DNA of 64,000 nucleotides, taken from contig OV050030.1 of assembly GCA_920105625.2 (NCBI GenBank), positions 30,870,516 to 30,934,515 on the forward strand. Direction: 5' to 3'. Shown piece by piece: positions 54,384-64,000 of the stretch (position 1 is its first letter; every line of letters starts with the position of its first letter). The DNA comes from Clusia tigrina. Its lineage: Eukaryota > Arthropoda > Insecta > Diptera > Clusiidae. Below the pieces are notes generated by a model that was not told where the DNA came from, ran no database searches, and saw nothing but the letters and a program-made list of their open reading frames with translations. A program made the translations under genes and the position numbers.

Positions 54384-57300
54384 CAAGGTGAATTTATTTA
54401 CAAGGTGACTGCAAGGTGAATTTCGTACCTCTGGAATTGTGAAACATAGGCAATGTGCGATAAAAATAAACGAAATTGAGAGGAATGGAGGAATACATAA
54501 GAACTGCTTAAAATGGTACACAAAATATACAAATATTTATATAATTGTTAAATAAACTTATAATTTCTATATTTTTCAGTATGTGAGTGTGAAATTATCC
54601 ATATATGTATATATGATAGAGAAGTTAATACAAGTAGATTTCAATATTTACCTTAATAAACCTGATTATAATAAAATTTTCAATAGTTTCTTGTTGCCCA
54701 TTATGCGTTGTTTTGCTGTCTGCACTCTCAACCGTTTATTCAATTGTTTTATGCGAAAATGCATCCGGCATTTAAAAAACAACGATGTAGGCAATTCAAC
54801 AGCTGAACTTAACGCAACTAATCTACTTTGCAAATTGGGTGCGTGCAAAATTTAATTCCCATTTGTTGTATTAAAGATGCTTTCCAAACTCTTTATTTTA
54901 TTCAAAAAATTTGTAGAAGATTTCTTTAACCAACCTTTAGATACTTGATCCACCCACGTACCAGTGTCTATATTCTCCTCAAAGTCTTCCAATTTGAGTT
55001 TTCGAATTATATATCCTGCCACATGTTCTAACCCATCTTCATACAGAATGTCGATATCGGTGTTAGAAATGGCCTCTAGTTCCTGTGGAAACAGTTCGGG
55101 CACACTATCATTCTCAACAATGTTTTCACACTCGAGAGCATCCATTGGCTCAATTAAATCTTGAGTGAGTGTTACGGTACTGTCATTTGGATTAACAGTG
55201 CTCTGAGAATTAGAATGGTCAAAAGATAAATTTAACCACTCCGTGTCGTCTCCCTGTACATTACCGGTTCCACTTCTGATTATTTAGATAAATATGTTTT
55301 AATGTATATCTAAGTTTTTCAAAAAATCCTACTATCACAAACACATTACTACTGGGTTACCTTCAACGATATGTTAGAAACTATTGCAACACAATTACTA
55401 AACATTGATCAAACACAAATAGCAGCTCCTTTGCTGTAAAAACACACAATTAGTAAATATTGAACGTCCACAAAAGTTTTTTGAGAAAAATACCTAGAAT
55501 ATATTTTCGTAGTCTAAATTTAAAATCTTTTGGGCTGGGATGATCATGTAATCCTCCTTTGCTGCGAGTGGCTCCAAAGAAGTGCTCAAGAATATCCTGG
55601 TTTAATCTATATGTGCAAATATATTGCATTCCGTACCTTTCCGGCGCATATTCATGCAGCAAGCGAAGCGAAATGTTTGACAACAAAATACCCTTTTGGA
55701 AGGGAGCCAAAGTATTTTTTCTGGGTATAATTGGTTTACCCACAAACATATCCATTCGATCCAGAATTTCTTGTTGTTTCGGTAGATCTCTGCCATATGG
55801 TTCTTTTCCAGTGTAGTTTAATGTCGTTAACTTGGAGTTGTGAACATCAAACCAATCGTTCACTAATTGTATGAAATCTGCCGTGTCGTGTGGAAGATAA
55901 AATTTTTTTCCAATCGATGCGCAACGTCTTATTGCGTTAGCAGTCGTGTGTGAAAAAAGCTGCGCTGCTAATTTCACTTTTTGTCAGCCTAAATTTTATA
56001 AACATACATATACATTTACACATTATATATATTTACACATTTTTTTTAAAATTGAAAATGAAACTACTATATTTTTTACCTGCTTGTCGAATGGATAAAT
56101 GATCTTCAGTTAATTTGTAGGCAATAGACACGTCAGATCCGGACACATGCTGCATTAGTTGCTTTATTGTCTGCGGTGTGACAATATTTTCATTCCACAA
56201 TATTCCGGAATCTAAATAGTGGTTTCTCATGAGCTTCAGCAGATGTGGAGCGTCAGCAAACACAAATACTTTGTCACCCATATTGCATGGGTTTTGGAAC
56301 CAAGGCTTATCTATTGTATTTAAAATATATTTGTATTATATACCTATTGATTATTATAAACCAACTCACCAATAGACACACCAAGTTCTTTCCACAACGA
56401 TTGATTTGTTGTACCCAAGTGGGGAACAATGGCAACGACGGGGAAGCTCACATTGTGAAGAGCTTCTATAATATTATATATTATAGATTTAGTCATTTTA
56501 CAGTCAGAACTATAAAAGACATGTTGCTTCCAGGAGGCCTTTAAACCTCGCACCATTGCAACTTGAACATAATTTGTGGGCTTTCTTACTATATCTTTTG
56601 ATGAGTCGTACTCGTATACAGCAGCAATTTTCACTTCATCAAAAGAGACCACACAAATTTTGTCATCTTCCGAGAGATTGTTCACAAATCGCATGCAATC
56701 TATGGGAAACCGTAGAATGCCTTCCTCAATATGAATTTTATTTGCCCACCTCTGCAGTGTTATAAAATGTGGTATATCCTTTGCTATATAAATGTCTATA
56801 CGCTCTTGGACCTGCAGCTTGTAAGCATACAGCGTTTGACACATCTTCCCACCGCCAGTTCGCCTTTTACCATCAGTACCGCATAGCCTTTTTATTTGAC
56901 CCATAGTAAATAGTTCGTGTACTGCTGTGGTCAGAGATTTATTGCTCTCCAATTGTAGTTTTAACTCAGTGATCTCTGCCTCCAGCTTCTTCACTTTTTC
57001 CCTAAGAGCTTTGTTTTCATTGATTATTGCTGTCTTAGTAAAACCACTAAAACATTATTATTTCATAAATAATCATATCAACTCTTAATATGAAATATTT
57101 AAACTTACTCAGTTTGCGTGGAGGAATTAACAACACCAGTACCGTCAACTATCCATGAACAGCTAGCCTGCAAATTCACACTGGGAATGGAGTAAGAAGG
57201 CACAGCACTAGGCAGCAACCGTTTTATTGCACACACATCTCCAGGACCATTTATGAAATCACTGGGCAAAAAATGGTCTTGACATATAACTGCCGTTTTT

Positions 57301-57629
57301 TCAAAATTAACACCACATACATCCACCCACTGTTGTCGGAATTACTCATTTTTGGGTACACGGAAAAACGATCCATTTCCTTTACCCGAGTATTTACTAC
57401 ACATACCACATTTGCTTCGCATATTGTTTATTTTTTAATCTTTTAATGTTCAAATTTCACAAAAATAACAATTATAAAACTGATTCACACAAATCAAAAC
57501 TCAATTTGCAATTTTTTTCATATTTGTTTTGATCGCATTTTTCTAAACATTCAATTTTGACAGCTACTGAGGGAAAATCGATTCAAAAAAATTTGCTCTA
57601 GCAGCCACCTTGTAAATAAATTCACCTTG
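54384..57629 (-). mobile_element. P element, copy 2 (3246 bp, TIR and TSD intact, reversed)
   Basis: Perfect 24-bp inverted repeats (54384-54407, 57606-57629, beginning CAAGGTGAATTTAT) and a perfect 8-bp target duplication ATACACAT (54376-54383, 57630-57637). The terminal repeats differ from those of copy 1 at positions 14 and 20, at both ends. The transposase gene runs on the minus strand. It keeps sequence that copy 1 lost (intron 3 acceptor and start of exon 3, and the NQDILEHFFG block) but has its own nonsense codon near the end. Confidence 0.95.
54666..57422 (-). pseudogene. P-type THAP transposase gene, copy 2
   Basis: Predicted minus-strand exons: 57422-57109 (THAP finger), 57046-56370 (leucine-rich helix KKLEAEITELKLQLESNKSL and RNase H-fold start; continuous here), 56310-56080 (VFVFADAPHLLKLMRNHYLD), 55976-about 55498 (KLAAQLFSHTTANAIRRC ... 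RLNQDILEHFFGATRSKGG) and a last exon down to 54666 ending NKKLLKILL. All three resolved junctions are GT-AG and in phase. Lesions: TAA at 57342-57344 in the THAP finger, shared with copy 1, and a private TAA at 54852-54854 (a GAA codon in copy 1) that removes the last 62 residues. The splice into the last exon is not resolved. Confidence 0.9.
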
Positions 57630-57673
57630 ATACACATTTGTAAACAAATTTAAAAAAACAGGAAAAATAGAAA

Positions 57674-57956
57674 ATGGCAAATTCGGAGGAAGCATTGGTA
57701 ATTTAACTTTAAATACTTATTAATTAATACAAAATAATATATTATATCTGTGATTATTTAGGTTACAACTATTTTATTGGAGGACAACAGTACTTTTCTC
57801 GCAGAGATTTTCTCTTACGAGATAGAGGTATTGGCGAAGCAACGTCTGGAGTTCTGGAAGAAGTGCTGGTGGATGGTTCTTGTTCAAGTTCTGTTAACGC
57901 CAACTGTGGTTGTCGGCCAACATGCAATGTATGTTGATTCGATACGATCGACTTAG
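57674..57956 (+). other. Possible short spliced frame antisense to the Myb-like gene
   Basis: ATG at 57674 opens MANSEEAL, with a donor at 57698 (GTAATT) and an acceptor at 57761 (TTATTTAG) that keep phase into VTTILLEDNSTFLAE; the frame closes at 57954. Codon-like at the start, but it overlaps the minus-strand coding sequence and is probably chance. If real it could be the start of a second ORF of the same transposon. Confidence 0.2.
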
Positions 57957-58510
57957 TTCCAAAAATTTCCTCCATCTGTTCTGCATATGGTGCATTACAT
58001 GCGGTTGCACCAGTGCGGTTTGAATTATCTTTTGCCGTCTTATATGCGCTGAGTAGAGTGCCCATTTTCCCCTCCAAACAGGTAGTTGTTGTGGTTGAGC
58101 CCTGAAAAAAATAAAATATTAGTTTTTCAAAATTCTTGTATTAAAAAATGTTAGTGATTTTGTGCTGCAGCGAGTGCCCCAGATACATACAGTTCAGTGA
58201 ACGTAATATATAAAGGAGTTGTATTGATAATTTCTATTTTCTATTTACTTCGAGGCAGTCAAATCGTTTCTTAAATATTTAAAATATTTGATAGAGCGGA
58301 CAATTATATATTTACCATTTCTATGGCTTGCTATGACAAAATGACGTGTCCAAAAAGTAGCGAAATTAAATAACTTACCGTAATGTCCTGGAATACCATA
58401 TCCTCCAGGACATATTTATATGCATTCCTCTTGCTTTAGGGTGTTCGAATTCCTCCAACCGCGCCTGGTAGCATCTCAGTAGCCCCATTGTCTCCTCTTT
58501 ACTCCACCGC
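57769..58510 (-). pseudogene. Myb/SANT-like DNA-binding protein fragment (Harbinger-associated type)
   Basis: Minus-strand exon 58510-58383 reads KRKRWSKEETMGLLRCYQAR and, after a one-base shift near 58440, RNAYKYVLEDMVFQDIT; donor ACG|GTAAGT. The second exon, 58103-57769, continues GSTTTTTCLEGKMGTLLSAY, KTAKDNSNRTGA and EQMEEIFGTKSIVSNQHTLH, ending in a basic tail and stop. WSKEET...LLRCY plus the IFGTK...SNQHT block is typical of the trihelix/Myb-like proteins carried by PIF/Harbinger transposons or domesticated from them. Acceptor TTCAATAG at 58511 suggests an earlier exon. No transposase is visible beside it. Confidence 0.6.
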
Positions 58511-58817
58511 TTCCGTTTGCTATTGAACGCAAAAAAACAATAATTTTAATTTATTTCATTCACTCTCATTTTTAATATAAATTAAAAGTTATTAAATTAT
58601 TTACATATTTTAGTTCGTCCGAGCAATTCCTGCCAAGGAGTTAAAAAATCGGAAAAATCGAAAAAAAAAAATTTTAATTTGAATTTTTTAGTTTAATTCT
58701 CGTTCTAACCACCAATATAATCAAAGCAATCTCGATATACGCAGTGTTAATTTTGTTACTTTTTGTGTGAAAACTAATCGGACCTTTTATATGTGCAAAA
58801 ATTAACGTGAATCAATA

Positions 58818-60042
58818 ATGGCCTCTAGGCCAAATTTAGAGGGTAATCGCTTTGCTCTGCTAAACGAAAGCCCCAATAAAAAACGAAAAAAAATAATGGA
58901 CAAAACCATGGAATTTTTCCCAACTTTAGAAACAATAAACCTACCAAATCCAAAATTCATAGTGGTTTCCTCCTTAGACCCCAACAAAACGCTACAAAAC
59001 TTTTCTTGCTTTGCAGTGCATAAAGCACTAAACGTCATTAGCAAGGACATAATAAAAATTTCTGAGCTCCGCGACGGTAACTTACTGCTTCTAGTAAAAG
59101 ACAACAACACCGCCAAAAACTTTCTGGAAACGAAATATCTACACGGGATCTGTCCAATTCAGACCAAATTCCACGAAAACCTTAACTTGATAAAAGGGAC
59201 AGTGTATGCCCCCTTCCTGAACAACGTGCCCGAATCGGAAATCATACAAGAAATGAAAGCTCAATGCGTTGAGTGTGTATATAAATTCACAAAAAATGTA
59301 GAGGGTAAGTCAATTCCAAGCGGAGTCGTTTTGCTCACTTTCAACTATACCTACCAGAAAAAGTGAAAATTTCTTGGCATAATACATATGTTCGCGAATA
59401 TATTCAAAACCCGATGAGATGCAAGAACTGCCAAATTCTAGGCCACACGGCAAATACTGTAAACGATCACCAGCATGCAACAACTGTAACCTACCTCCAC
59501 ATTCCCCGCAGCCAAGCACCCGCACATATTGCGCGAACTGTGCCGCTGAACATGCCGCATCATCTAAAGACTGCATAAGATTTCTTCAAGCAAAGGAAAT
59601 ACTAAAAATCAAAATAAAAAACAAATGTACACTCAGAGAAGCAATGAAAATTCATAATTCAAAGAGTAAGCAATCAACTCTTACGTCCTCCTATGCATGT
59701 ATAGCCCGTCAAAATACTGACCTAAACGGAGAAGATACTAATAGAAAAACAACTCTAATAGCAGGATCAACAAGCAACAATGATGCCCCCGCTTTCCACA
59801 AACAATCAATCGAAAATAATGCAACGGAAAATAAGAACACAGTAACAGGTAAAACAATCGCAACTTATATAAAAAATAAAGTACAACAAATAACAGAGGA
59901 ACAAACAAAAGAAAAACAACAAAGAAATGAAGAAATAAATACGAAAATTATCTTATCAAAAAGGACAAAATCAACTTACAAAAGCAAATCAGTTACAAAC
60001 GACTACGAAATGCACTTAAACATTCCCTCAACACGAACATAA
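58818..60042 (+). pseudogene. I-like LINE ORF1 (RRM-like and CCHC knuckles)
   Basis: Starts MASRPNLEGNRFALLNESPN with a basic patch NKKRKK. Residues 60-180 resemble the RNA-recognition-like fold of these proteins. The frame stops at 59364-59366 and continues +1-shifted as ISWHNTYVREYIQNPMRCKN, then, after another shift near 59450, as KYCKRSPACNNCNLPPHS and TYCANCAAEHAASSKDCIRF, giving several CCHC knuckles. The tail is lysine- and asparagine-rich. It would package the LINE RNA. Confidence 0.8.
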
Positions 60043-60204
60043 AAACCTACAATACGGAACCTCAAAACTCAATTTTAATATCAACCCACTGGTATTATCA
60101 GCTCCTCAATAATAAACAATTTCAAATAACAACACACAGTAATTAACTCAAATTTCTTAAATCCTCAAAAATAACAATTTCCTCTCTTATTTACTCGATT
60201 TACT

Positions 60205-63200
60205 ATGCTTAACAAACTACAATGGAACATGAAAGGTTACTATAACAATCTACATGAATTACAATTACTAATAAAAGATATCTCACCAGCCATAATAGCT
60301 CTCCAAGAAACTCATATTCCATTTAACAAATACCCAACTGGCATTCCAGTAATGTACGATGCGTATTTCCACAATCTTTCCCAAAACACGACCAGCAAAA
60401 AAGGCGTAGGTCTGCTCATAAAAAAAAAATATCTCCCACAACATAATTCAAATTCCTTCTAATATCTCACTCATCGCCATAGAAATTAACCATATAATCA
60501 AACTTACAATAGAATCTGTCTACATTCCTCCCAATCAAAATTTTTTCACAAGAGATTTATTCCAAATTCTAGAAGCCCTCCCAACATCACACATACTAAT
60601 TGGTGACTTTAATGCTCGGAGTCCACTTTGGGGATCTACCTCAACCAATCAACGTGGCAAAGTGATTGAAGATGTAATCCTCTCATCAAATCTCATAGTA
60701 TTGAATGATGGATCTCCCACTCATTTTTCCACTCATAATACACTCACACAAATAGATCTCACACTCTGTTCCTCAGACCTAACACCCAAATGTAATTGGA
60801 CTGCATTAGATATCTTACATGGTAGTGACCACTACCCAATAACAATTGAGATTAATTCTTCTACAAAAATATTCAAGAATAAACCAAAGCCGAGATTCAA
60901 AACCGATATAGCAAATTGGAACAAATTTGGACAGATCTGCGAGCAGCTTTCCATTACTTTACCATGTTCAAGTCATATTAATAAAGAAGCGGCAAAAATC
61001 TCGAAAATCATCCGAACTGCTTCTCATCTATCTATTCCTCAAACAAAGAACAATTATAAGAAACCATCGGTCCCATGGTGGAGCCCAGAACTCTCAGCAC
61101 TACGAACCGAAAAACAAAATTCATGGGCAATTCTCAAACGTTCTTGGTCCAGAGAAAATCTGTTAAACTACAAAAAACTGACAGCACGGTTCAGATACAA
61201 CGTAAAAAAAGCAAAAAGGAAGTGCTTGGAAACTTTAACCAGCACAATCAACCCCTTGCCGAAGCCTAAAAAAATTTGGTTTGATATTAAAAAGCTAACT
61301 GGGACTATTAAACAAAATTTAATTAATATGATCAACACAAATTCTGGTCCCATATCTAAGCCAATTGATATTTCCAATTACTTCGCGCGTAAATGGTCAA
61401 ACTATTCTCTAGACTGCAATTTCTCTAAGGCTGTTGACACCGAAAAAAATAAATTTGTAGTGGAGTCTAATAACTCACAACTACATATGTGCTCCTTCGC
61501 TAAATATATTGAAACTGATATTTCCCAAACTGAATTTACTCTTGCTCTGAATAATACAAAAGGAAAAACACCTGGACTTGACAGAATATCGTATCCAATG
61601 TTAAAAAACTTGCCTCAAGAGATGACATCTAGATTAATTGATCTTTTCAACAATATTTTGCATTTTGGCATTTACCCTCAAAGCTGGAAAATAGCGAATA
61701 TTATCCCAATACCTAAACCGAAACAACCAGAAATAGAACTATCGGGATACCGCCCTATTTCATTACTCCCCTGTATGGGAAAACTCATGGAAAAAATAAT
61801 TGCCACAAGGCTTATGTGGTTCATCGAAAGGGGTAAATTTGTAAACTCACATCAAGTTGGATTCAAAAAGGGACAAGGTACCATGGACGCTCTACTCTAC
61901 TTTGACCATTACGTAACGAGAGCACTTTCATGCAGGAACCATATCACAGTCCTAAGTATAGACTTTGAAAAGGCTTTCGACCGATTAGGCCCACACATGG
62001 TACTTAAACAATTGCTCAAATGGAAAATCGGAACAAAAATATTTAATTTCGTCAAAAGTTTTTTGTTAAATCGTAAAATCAGAGTTTCGATCGGTTCAGC
62101 TTTGTCGGGACTTAAACCTCTCGCCAACGGAATCCCTCAAGGATCACCGCTGTCTGTTGTTATGTTCATTATAGCATTCGACGAAGTCAGCAACATTATT
62201 TCAAAGCAAAAATATGTAGAACACTGCATATATGCCGATGATGTCTTTATCTTCTCAAATTGCCAAGACAACAATCTCATACGCAGTACTTTCACCACTA
62301 TTCTTGAAGACTTATCTAAATGGTCAAACATCTCTGGAGCGAATGTAGCGTTTAACAAATGCAGCACCCTACATATTTACAAGAAGAAATCATGTGCCGG
62401 TTTTGATATAAGCTTTCGAAATGCAATCATTCAAAACGCAAATATGTACATTGAAAATCTTAGCCATAATCATAGACAGTAAATATACTTTTAAGGAACA
62501 CTGTTGTTACATTAGGGAAAGCCTTGACATAAGACTGAATATTATCAAATTCCTTTCTTCTAAATTCTGTCGAACCCATCCTAAAACCTTACTCAACATC
62601 ACAAGGTCACTTATCTTGTCAAAAATAGACTACGGACTCCCTATATACGGAAATTGTGCAGCTAGCAATATTCGACGTCTAGCCGCACCATACCATACTG
62701 GTATAAGAAGAAGCCTACGCGCATTCCCAACAACACCTGGTCCATGGTCCGGATTTAGCCCTATCCTTCACAAAGTGATCACAAAATGTTTAAATTACGA
62801 ACGACCGATAAAAATTCTTAGTACCATCGATAAATGTATCCGATTTAAGAACAACTAATTATTAACCCTATCAAAAGATCTCATAATCTATATCCATCTT
62901 GGATGCTCAGTGACTCATCCTTTATACTCGACATGTTAAAATACTCAAAAAAGGACACTGACAGCGCTACCTACCAGCAAATTTTCCTGGAAAACAAATC
63001 AAGATTGGAAAAATCGTGGCAATATATATATACCGACGGTTCAAAGAGTATTGATGGGGCGTCTTTCGCTGTAGTAAACAATAATGGTGAGGTATCAAGC
63101 ATTGGTCTACTCGGCAACCATTGCTCTGCTTTCACTGCAGAGCTAACAGCAATCAACAACGCAATTACCCAATCTGCCAAAGCCAGGGGTAAATTTATAA

Positions 63201-63440
63201 TTTGCTCAAACAGTCAAGCAAGTATCAATTATATTCGCAATTTATCAAAAGGAAATGATACAGTCTCTAAAATCCGAGATAAACCTATAAAATATAACAA
63301 AAAAATCAAAATAATGTGGATTCCAAGCCATTCTGGTATTCGCGGAAACGAATATACTGACGCAATGGCCAATATTGCCCGAAGGACTCCAGCTAACACT
63401 TTAAACACCATCGAAAAAAAAGACATACACCGGTATGTAA
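60205..63440 (+). pseudogene. I-like LINE ORF2 (endonuclease, RT, RNase H)
   Basis: 60205-60428 starts the endonuclease (LQWNMKGYYNNLHELQLLIK, IIALQETHI); a shift in the A-run around 60420-60429 moves to the frame 60440-62482 with LIGDFNARSPLWGS and HGSDHYPITI, then RT motifs TPGLDRISYPML, GYRPISLLPCMGKLMEKII, LSIDFEKAFDRLG, GIPQGSPLS and YADDVFIF. A shift near 62450 leads to the thumb (62421-62858), and after a stop RNase H follows (62903-63440): YTDGSKSIDGAS, AELTAI, SNSQASI, IPSHSGIRGNEYTDAMA. The aspartate normally in SDSQ is asparagine. Confidence 0.88.
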
Positions 63441-63477
63441 ATAAAATTTTATATTATTATTTTTATTTTTTAAAAAA

Positions 63478-63720
63478 AACAACATCGGTGCAGGCCCCGA
63501 TGTTTGACTTTATTGTTCACACCTTAACTTAGAACTGACTTAACATATTTTATATCTTAATTATGAACTGCAACTCGACCGGCTGTTCTTGTTGTTTTTC
63601 TGTATTCACGAGTCCGTTGCCTTATCGCTGGTAGACGCAGTGTCAGCATATTATTCCAGAGCGGATGCGCGTGTAACTTTGGAATGCACTTTGGAGTTTT
63701 TAATATATGTGACGTTAACT
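63478..63720 (-). repeat. 3' LTR of an errantivirus-type element
   Basis: On the minus strand the sequence starts AGTTAACGTCACATATATTA directly after the polypurine tract, as in gypsy-group errantiviruses whose LTRs start AGT(T)A. It contains AATAAA near 63505 and an 8-bp stem hairpin (AACATCGG/CCGATGTT) at 63479-63503. The far end is not defined exactly; it abuts the I-like LINE between 63440 and 63478. Confidence 0.6.
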
Positions 63721-63732
63721 CCTCCCCTCCTT
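63721..63732 (-). other. Polypurine tract of the errantivirus-type element
   Basis: AAGGAGGGGAGG on the minus strand between the env stop and the LTR start. Confidence 0.65.
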
Positions 63733-63735
63733 AAT

Positions 63736-64000
63736 TCAAACGTCCTCGTTTGTTTTTTTATCAAAAATTTGGTTGAGTCCTTCAATGGCTGATTCCGAAA
63801 GTTCGTGGTTTCGTCCCTTTAATAACTCTGGATGGGTTTCCTTAATTTTTGTTATTTTACGTTTGTGAATCATTAAAATTGCTGTTCCTAATGCTATTAC
63901 TGAAAGTGTTACTGTTACGACGGCGGCTAGGGATATTTTATTGCGTGCGTCCAGTAATTCGATGTATTCTGTATTTCTTGTGTTCAGCTCTTTCATCATT
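63736..64000 (-). CDS. Env C-terminus of the errantivirus-type element (partial)
   Basis: The minus-strand frame enters from the window edge and stops at 63736. It has a polar region, one hydrophobic membrane segment (LAAVVTVTLSVIALGTAILM) and a basic cytoplasmic tail of about 45 residues. Position just before polypurine tract and LTR is that of the envelope gene in insect errantiviruses. Only the membrane anchor and tail are visible, so whether the gene is intact cannot be judged. Confidence 0.55.
   Translation of the reverse strand, partial: MMKELNTRNTEYIELLDARNKISLAAVVTVTLSVIALGTAILMIHKRKITKIKETHPELLKGRNHELSESAIEGLNQIFDKKTNEDV

Larger units (their letters stand above)
58612..63440 (+). 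mobile_element. I-like LINE, long but frameshifted
   Basis: Contains a 5' leader (about 58612-58817), ORF1 (58818-60042, three frames) and ORF2 (60205 to about 63440: endonuclease, RT, RNase H). Domain order and the RNase H place it in the I clade. It is the most complete LINE of the window, with only a handful of shifts. It is cut off near 63440 by the errantivirus-type LTR, so the 3' tail is absent. The related decayed copy is at 30600-31990. Confidence 0.85.

Noticed and set aside
56245..56544. Plus-strand frame within P copy 2 (also 3421-3720 minus in copy 1)
   Set aside because: Antisense of transposase exons and introns; present in both copies only because the elements are homologous.

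Overview
The window looks like heterochromatin-like or TE-rich intergenic DNA from a higher fly (Diptera; a tephritid or relative is my best guess). The reasons are AT-rich sequence, short introns of about 60 bp, dipteran transposon families (P, mariner, Jockey, I/LOA/R1-group LINEs, Ty3/gypsy and errantivirus-type LTR elements, Helitrons), GTGGGCGTGGC-rich intergenic repeats and long (AT)n tracts. I see no rRNA, tRNA or CRISPR array. Almost everything recognisable is a transposable element, most of it broken and nested. Only one good host-gene candidate is visible.

Layout. 1-9189 is a mosaic block (Jockey-type LINE pieces, a 3.2-kb P element at 2362-5599, an APE-endonuclease fragment of Helitron type, an R1-type LINE 3' end, more Jockey pieces). 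Much of it reappears collinearly at 37730-41771 without the P element, so the two blocks are a segmental duplication. 9190-12010 holds a decayed LOA/R1-like LINE and a decayed Helitron. 12485-20735 is a tnp2/DUF4218-like DNA-transposon gene split by a LINE (12837-13639) and by a nearly full-length, young Ty3/gypsy element (14317-20590: 644- and 598-bp LTRs, 4-bp TSD CTAT, tRNA-Leu primer site, gag, pol with two stop codons). 20736-26460 has a reversed solo LTR, simple repeats and LINE 3' ends.

27650-28650 is the one host-like gene: TATA box, two exons, signal peptide, four cysteines and a poly(A) signal, coding for a secreted protein of about 85 residues. 29000-37735 is a LINE graveyard with one gypsy-type remnant. 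41014-43000 is a longer Jockey RT/EN copy. 43815-45907 is a possible 2.1-kb LTR-like unit with tandem repeats. 46870-47520 is a mariner 3' half, 48341-48951 a solo LTR, and 50037-54235 a second Helitron interrupted by an RNase H-bearing LINE. 54384-57629 is a second P element in opposite orientation to the first. 57769-58510 is a Myb/SANT-like gene fragment. 58612-63440 is a long I-like LINE, cut by the 3' end of an errantivirus-type element (env tail plus LTR) at 63478-64000.

The most interesting points are: (i) two P elements with perfect 8-bp target duplications whose terminal repeats differ between copies but match within each copy, and which share the same in-frame stop codon in the THAP domain; (ii) a heat-shock-element array in strict 5-bp register just upstream of the TATA box of the gypsy LTR, partly kept in two older LTRs; (iii) the small secreted-protein gene; (iv) the mosaic segmental duplication, whose differences order several insertions in time.
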